19,329 nt of DNA from Methanobacterium sp. (GTDB lineage: Archaea; Methanobacteriota; Methanobacteria; Methanobacteriales; Methanobacteriaceae): the NCBI GenBank assembly GCA_019084405.1, contig JAHRFX010000029.1:1-19329 (forward strand), in the 5' to 3' direction. Within the stretch, counting starts at the first letter, position 1. Each line of letters starts with the position of its first letter. The notes beneath the pieces are model-generated. The model was not told the DNA's origin and did not search any database. It saw only the letters and a list, made by a program, of their open reading frames with translations. This document shows, in pieces, positions 16,734-19,329 of the stretch. The position numbers were made by a program, and so were the translations under genes.

Positions 16734-17651
16734 ATGACAAAAATTAAAATTGACTCTAATTTTAATAAAAGTGCTGATTTTGTTAGTTTTCACGGTGATT
16801 GCCTAGAATTAATGTCTGAAATTCCTGATGAATTTGTTAATCTTATAGTTACTTCACCCCCTTACAATATTAGGAAGGAATATGAAACTAAATTGAAATT
16901 ATCAGATTATTTAGATCAACAGATTAAGGTTATTGAAGAATGTGTTCGTATTTTAGATAAAAATGGGAGCATATGCTGGCAAGTTGGCAATTATGTGGAC
17001 AATGGTGAAATTGTTCCTCTAGATATAATGCTTTATCCCATATTTAATTCATTGGGACTAAAACTAAGAAATAGGATTATATGGCATTTTGGACATGGTT
17101 TACATGCTTCTAACAGATTTTCTGGAAGGTATGAAGTCATATTATGGTTTACAAAAAATGATGATTATGTTTTTAATTTAGATCCAGTTCGAATTCCTCA
17201 GAAATATCCAAATAAAAAACATTTCAAGGGACCTAATAAAGGTAAATTATCTTGTAATCCTAAAGGTAAGAATCCCACTGATATTTGGGAAATTCCTAAT
17301 GTTAAAGCAAACCATGTTGAAAAAACTATTCATCCTTGTCAGTTTCCAGTTGAGTTAATTGAAAGATTAGTTTTGTCTATGACTAATGAAGGTGATTGGG
17401 TTTTTGACCCTTTTATGGGGGTTGGAACAACTGCTATAGCATCTTTAATTAATGGTAGGAAAGTAATAGGCTCTGAAATCATTAAAGAATATGTTGAAGT
17501 GACAAATGAGCGTATAAAACTTGCAGAAAAAGGAGATCTACGTATTAGGCCTAGGGAAAGGAATATTTATGATCCTGATAATCCTAATAATATTCCTCCT
17601 AAATATGCTTATATAAATCCTATAAAATCAAAGCAAACAACTTTAAAATGA
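16734..17651 (+). CDS. Beta-class DNA methyltransferase, SPPY type (probably N4-cytosine)
   Basis: DNA amino-methyltransferase of 305 residues. The catalytic motif IV is LIVTSPPYNIRKEY (SPPYN at 41-45) near the N-terminus, and the S-adenosylmethionine-binding motif I comes late, VFDPFMGVGTTAIASL (225-233 core) followed by VIGSEI. This order is the beta class. SPPY is typical of N4-cytosine enzymes, whereas N6-adenine enzymes usually have DPPY, so m4C is the more likely product, though exceptions exist. The region between (about 55-215) would hold the target recognition domain. The recognition sequence cannot be read from the gene. The endonuclease gene starts 12 bases after its stop, a classic type II methylase-then-nuclease pair. 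Transcribed divergently from the helicase operon, it might also mark self DNA for that system. Confidence 0.9.
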   Translation: MTKIKIDSNFNKSADFVSFHGDCLELMSEIPDEFVNLIVTSPPYNIRKEYETKLKLSDYLDQQIKVIEECVRILDKNGSICWQVGNYVDNGEIVPLDIMLYPIFNSLGLKLRNRIIWHFGHGLHASNRFSGRYEVILWFTKNDDYVFNLDPVRIPQKYPNKKHFKGPNKGKLSCNPKGKNPTDIWEIPNVKANHVEKTIHPCQFPVELIERLVLSMTNEGDWVFDPFMGVGTTAIASLINGRKVIGSEIIKEYVEVTNERIKLAEKGDLRIRPRERNIYDPDNPNNIPPKYAYINPIKSKQTTLK

Positions 17652-17663
17652 TGGGGTGATTTA

Positions 17664-18218
17664 ATGAAAATAGCATGTGAATTTTCTCATTTAGGTGGCT
17701 CTGAAATATTACAACAACGGTATCCTAATTTGGATAAAGAGATTTATGAAGTAATAGATCAAGTAGTTGGTGAGAAAAATAAGGTAAGTAAAGAAAAAAA
17801 CCGTAGAGGAAAACTACTTTTTTCTCCCAAGGCATTTAAGGCGCAGTTCAAGAACTATTTTGAATCTTTAAATTTTTTTGATATAATTGATCAATATGAA
17901 TATAGAATCTGCAATAGCAATAAAAAAGTCTCTGGCTATAAAAAAATAGATTTTTTTAAAGAAAATGTTGCTGTCCAAGTTCAATTCGGAAAATATTCTT
18001 TTATGACATATGATTTAGCCAAGTTTCAGTATTTCTTCAATCTAAATAAAATTGATCTTGGAATTGAAATTGTCCCGTCTTATTTATTACAAAAGGAAAT
18101 GTCATCGGGCATGGGCTATGGTGAACAATTAATTTCAGATATAAAACTTTTAAAAAATAATTTTCCATTGGTACCGGTGAAAATAATCGTGGTTGATGTA
18201 GAAAGGGAGTCTTTATAA
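17664..18218 (+). CDS. BglII-family type II restriction endonuclease with Glu-to-Gln change
   Basis: Endonuclease of 184 residues that I assign to the BglII/BstYI-type family by its MKIACEFSHLGGSEIL start, the ISFM-like core VAVQVQFGKYSFMTYDLAKF and LGIEIVPSYLLQKEMSSGMG. BglII uses D84, E93 and Q95; the same spacing here gives D96 (KKIDFF), Q105 and Q107, so the Glu is Gln (CAA at 17976-17978). Other family members I recall have EVQFGKY at this point. A one-base change, GAA to CAA, would explain it, and it probably lowers or abolishes cutting. The protein is also short: BglII itself has 223 residues, and the segment before the catalytic Asp is reduced. A GGGGTGAT ribosome binding site precedes the ATG. 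The stop overlaps the reconstructed end of the convergent gene by 6 bases. Confidence 0.75.
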   Translation: MKIACEFSHLGGSEILQQRYPNLDKEIYEVIDQVVGEKNKVSKEKNRRGKLLFSPKAFKAQFKNYFESLNFFDIIDQYEYRICNSNKKVSGYKKIDFFKENVAVQVQFGKYSFMTYDLAKFQYFFNLNKIDLGIEIVPSYLLQKEMSSGMGYGEQLISDIKLLKNNFPLVPVKIIVVDVERESL

Positions 18219-19110
18219 TTTACTTAGATGTCTTAATAAGCCATGAGTGGAATTAGTACTCAGTTCCAATGTTTTTTCATTATCATATCTCCCATTTTTA
18301 AAAAATATGAAATTCCATATTTTCCCATCAGTAGTAATTGCCAAATCATAGTTCTTTTTTTCACAAAAGGCTTTGAATGACCTGCATGAATTTCTAATTC
18401 TTTTGTTCCAGTTTTTTTAACTTCAATGCCTATTTTCTTTTTGCCTTTGAGAATAAAATCAATGGAGATATTCTTTTTCATTTTTATATTGTTATTTTTA
18501 ATTATTACTTCGGTTCGGGGACTGAAAATAAAATTTTTATCATTATAAATATCCCAACCTAATGATTGAAGTAAAGGAATGACAATTAACTGTTTTACTT
18601 CAGATTCATTAAGATTATAAGTTTTTTTTGCAACTTTTAATATATTTTCCGGGTCTCTCGACTTAATTTTCACATTTCTATTGGATATTTTACCATTCCA
18701 TAAATATTCTATAAATTTATTAAAAATAAATTCGTCATCATCCTTCAAAAGATTTATTTCTACTTGTGAAGACTTTTTAATGGATCCTAAATCCTTATCA
18801 TGAAAATAAAATTTATTAAAATACCAAGTGATTCCATTGGTGAGAATCCCCATAGAAATATTTTTTGAAACACAATACCATTTTAATTGTTTTTGTGGAC
18901 AATCATCTAAATCAACACAAGGTCTTTTGGCCTCTAAACAAATTTTATTTGATTTATAATCACTTAAAACGTAATCTACATATCTTTCACTAACAAAATC
19001 TTCAGGATAGATTTTTTTCGTGTCCTGCATATCCCAACCCATATACTCCAATAATGGAAGAATGATTCGATATTTAGTAGCTCCTCATTAAATGATTGTA
19101 GATTAAATTT
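18213..19110 (-). pseudogene. Frameshifted protein with two HsdR_N-type nuclease domains
   Basis: The open frame 19051-18260 encodes two copies of an HsdR_N-like PD-(D/E)XK module. Copy 1 has YVDYVL (D26) and ICLEAKRP (E40, K42), then GILTNGITWYFNKFYF. Copy 2 has PLLQSLGWDIYNDK, ISIDFIL (D198) and IGIEVKKTG (E210, K212). After GTKELEIH the frame turns to nonsense, but a neighbouring frame from about 18377 reads FKAFCEKKNYDLAITTDGKI, then WNFIFFKNGRYDNE, ending at TAA 18213-18215. That aligns without gaps to LKWYCVSKNISMGILTNG of copy 1, so the shift is real in this sequence. At the 5' side EATKYRIILPLLEYMGWD is needed for copy 1 but is cut off by a TGA; NLQSFNEE continues it in another frame up to about 19110. 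So at least two indels break the gene. It belongs with type I restriction-like or orphan HSDR_N proteins. Confidence 0.72.
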
Positions 19111-19111
19111 T

Positions 19112-19329
19112 TTGGTTGTGTTGCAAGTTTAGTTAAAATTCAGCATGTTACTCCAGTTGTGTTTATGATCTGAACTTCACCACTAATCAATTTTAGGTTA
19201 TCGCCTTTCACTATTTCATGTTTGAATTTTTGAAAGGCGATAACCTAAAATTGATTAGTGGTGAAGTTCAGATCATAAACACAACTGGAGTAACATGCTG
19301 AATTTTAACTAAACTTGCAACACAACCAA
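19112..19329. repeat. Perfect inverted repeat, 99-base arms, 20-base loop, at the window end
   Basis: Bases 19112-19210 and 19231-19329 are exact reverse complements, separated by 19211-19230 (CTATTTCATGTTTGAATTTT). No mismatch was found in 99 positions, and the right arm runs into the last base of the window, so the true arm may be longer. The left arm includes protein-like sequence on the minus strand, which is not expected of a dedicated hairpin. A fold-back artefact at a contig end is the simplest explanation; a genuine inverted duplication is possible. Confidence 0.95.
19140..19229 (-). CDS. C-terminal 29 codons of an unrecognised upstream gene
   Basis: Through the loop and the left arm of the palindrome, the minus strand reads KFKHEIVKGDNLKLISGE, then VQIINTTGVTC, then TGA (19140-19142). 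The sequence looks like the end of a real protein lying just upstream of the HsdR_N-like gene and in the same direction. The frame closes within a few codons beyond the loop where the inverted copy begins, which fits the idea that the true gene continues outside the window and that the right arm is a fold-back. Family unknown. Confidence 0.35.
   Translation of the reverse strand, partial: KFKHEIVKGDNLKLISGEVQIINTTGVTC

Noticed and set aside
19112..19329. Insertion-sequence terminal inverted repeats or a telomere-like hairpin
   Set aside because: No transposase lies between the arms, there is only a 20-base spacer, the arm contains coding sequence, and it coincides with the window edge.
1..19329. 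tRNA, rRNA genes or CRISPR arrays
   Set aside because: I looked for cloverleaf-type arms with conserved GTTCRA-like boxes and for regularly spaced repeats on both strands and saw none.

Overview
The window looks like a stretch of archaeal chromosome, most likely from a methanogen of the Methanobacterium type (inference). The reasons are AT-rich DNA with TATA-like boxes ahead of genes, GGTGAT/AGGAGGT-type ribosome binding sites, a HerA/NurA pair, and archaeal-style MNT/HEPN and transposase relatives. It reads as a defence island: nearly every recognisable gene is a nuclease, helicase, methyltransferase, toxin-antitoxin component or transposase, and the flanks carry several broken genes. The window appears to begin inside a decayed transposase and end inside a perfect inverted repeat, so both edges may be contig ends.

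Layout: 1-828 (-) is a transposase pseudogene with two frame shifts. 950-1868 (+) is an MNT nucleotidyltransferase that has lost its start, followed by an intact HEPN partner. 1934-5484 (-) is a RecB-like pair, a UvrD-family helicase and a separate PD-(D/E)XK nuclease with four cysteines of Fe-S type; it is clearly more GC-rich than the rest. 5512-7251 (-) is a GmrSD-like (DUF262/DUF1524) gene cut in two by one in-frame TAA. 7321-7870 (-) is the remnant of an unrecognised gene in several frames.

The core is a tight minus-strand operon read from 16541 down to 8094: PLD-nuclease/SF2-helicase fusion, an overlooked 55-residue protein, a DndD-like zinc-hook SMC ATPase, a Dnd-associated-type domain fused to AlbA_2, a HerA-like ATPase, and a NurA-like nuclease carrying a zinc ribbon. 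This resembles the archaeal HerA-NurA end-resection machine with a DndD-like ATPase in the place of Rad50. No phosphorothioation enzymes (DndA/DndC) are present. Its genes are open throughout and coupled by overlaps or gaps of a few bases, in contrast to the broken flanks. I regard it as the best candidate here for an incompletely described defence system.

Divergently from the helicase, 16734-18218 (+) encodes a beta-class DNA methyltransferase and a short BglII-family endonuclease whose expected catalytic Glu is Gln. 18213-19110 (-) is a frameshifted protein with two HsdR_N-type nuclease domains that converges on, and overlaps, the endonuclease gene. The last 218 bases are a perfect 99-bp-arm palindrome at the window edge, more likely a fold-back assembly artefact than biology.
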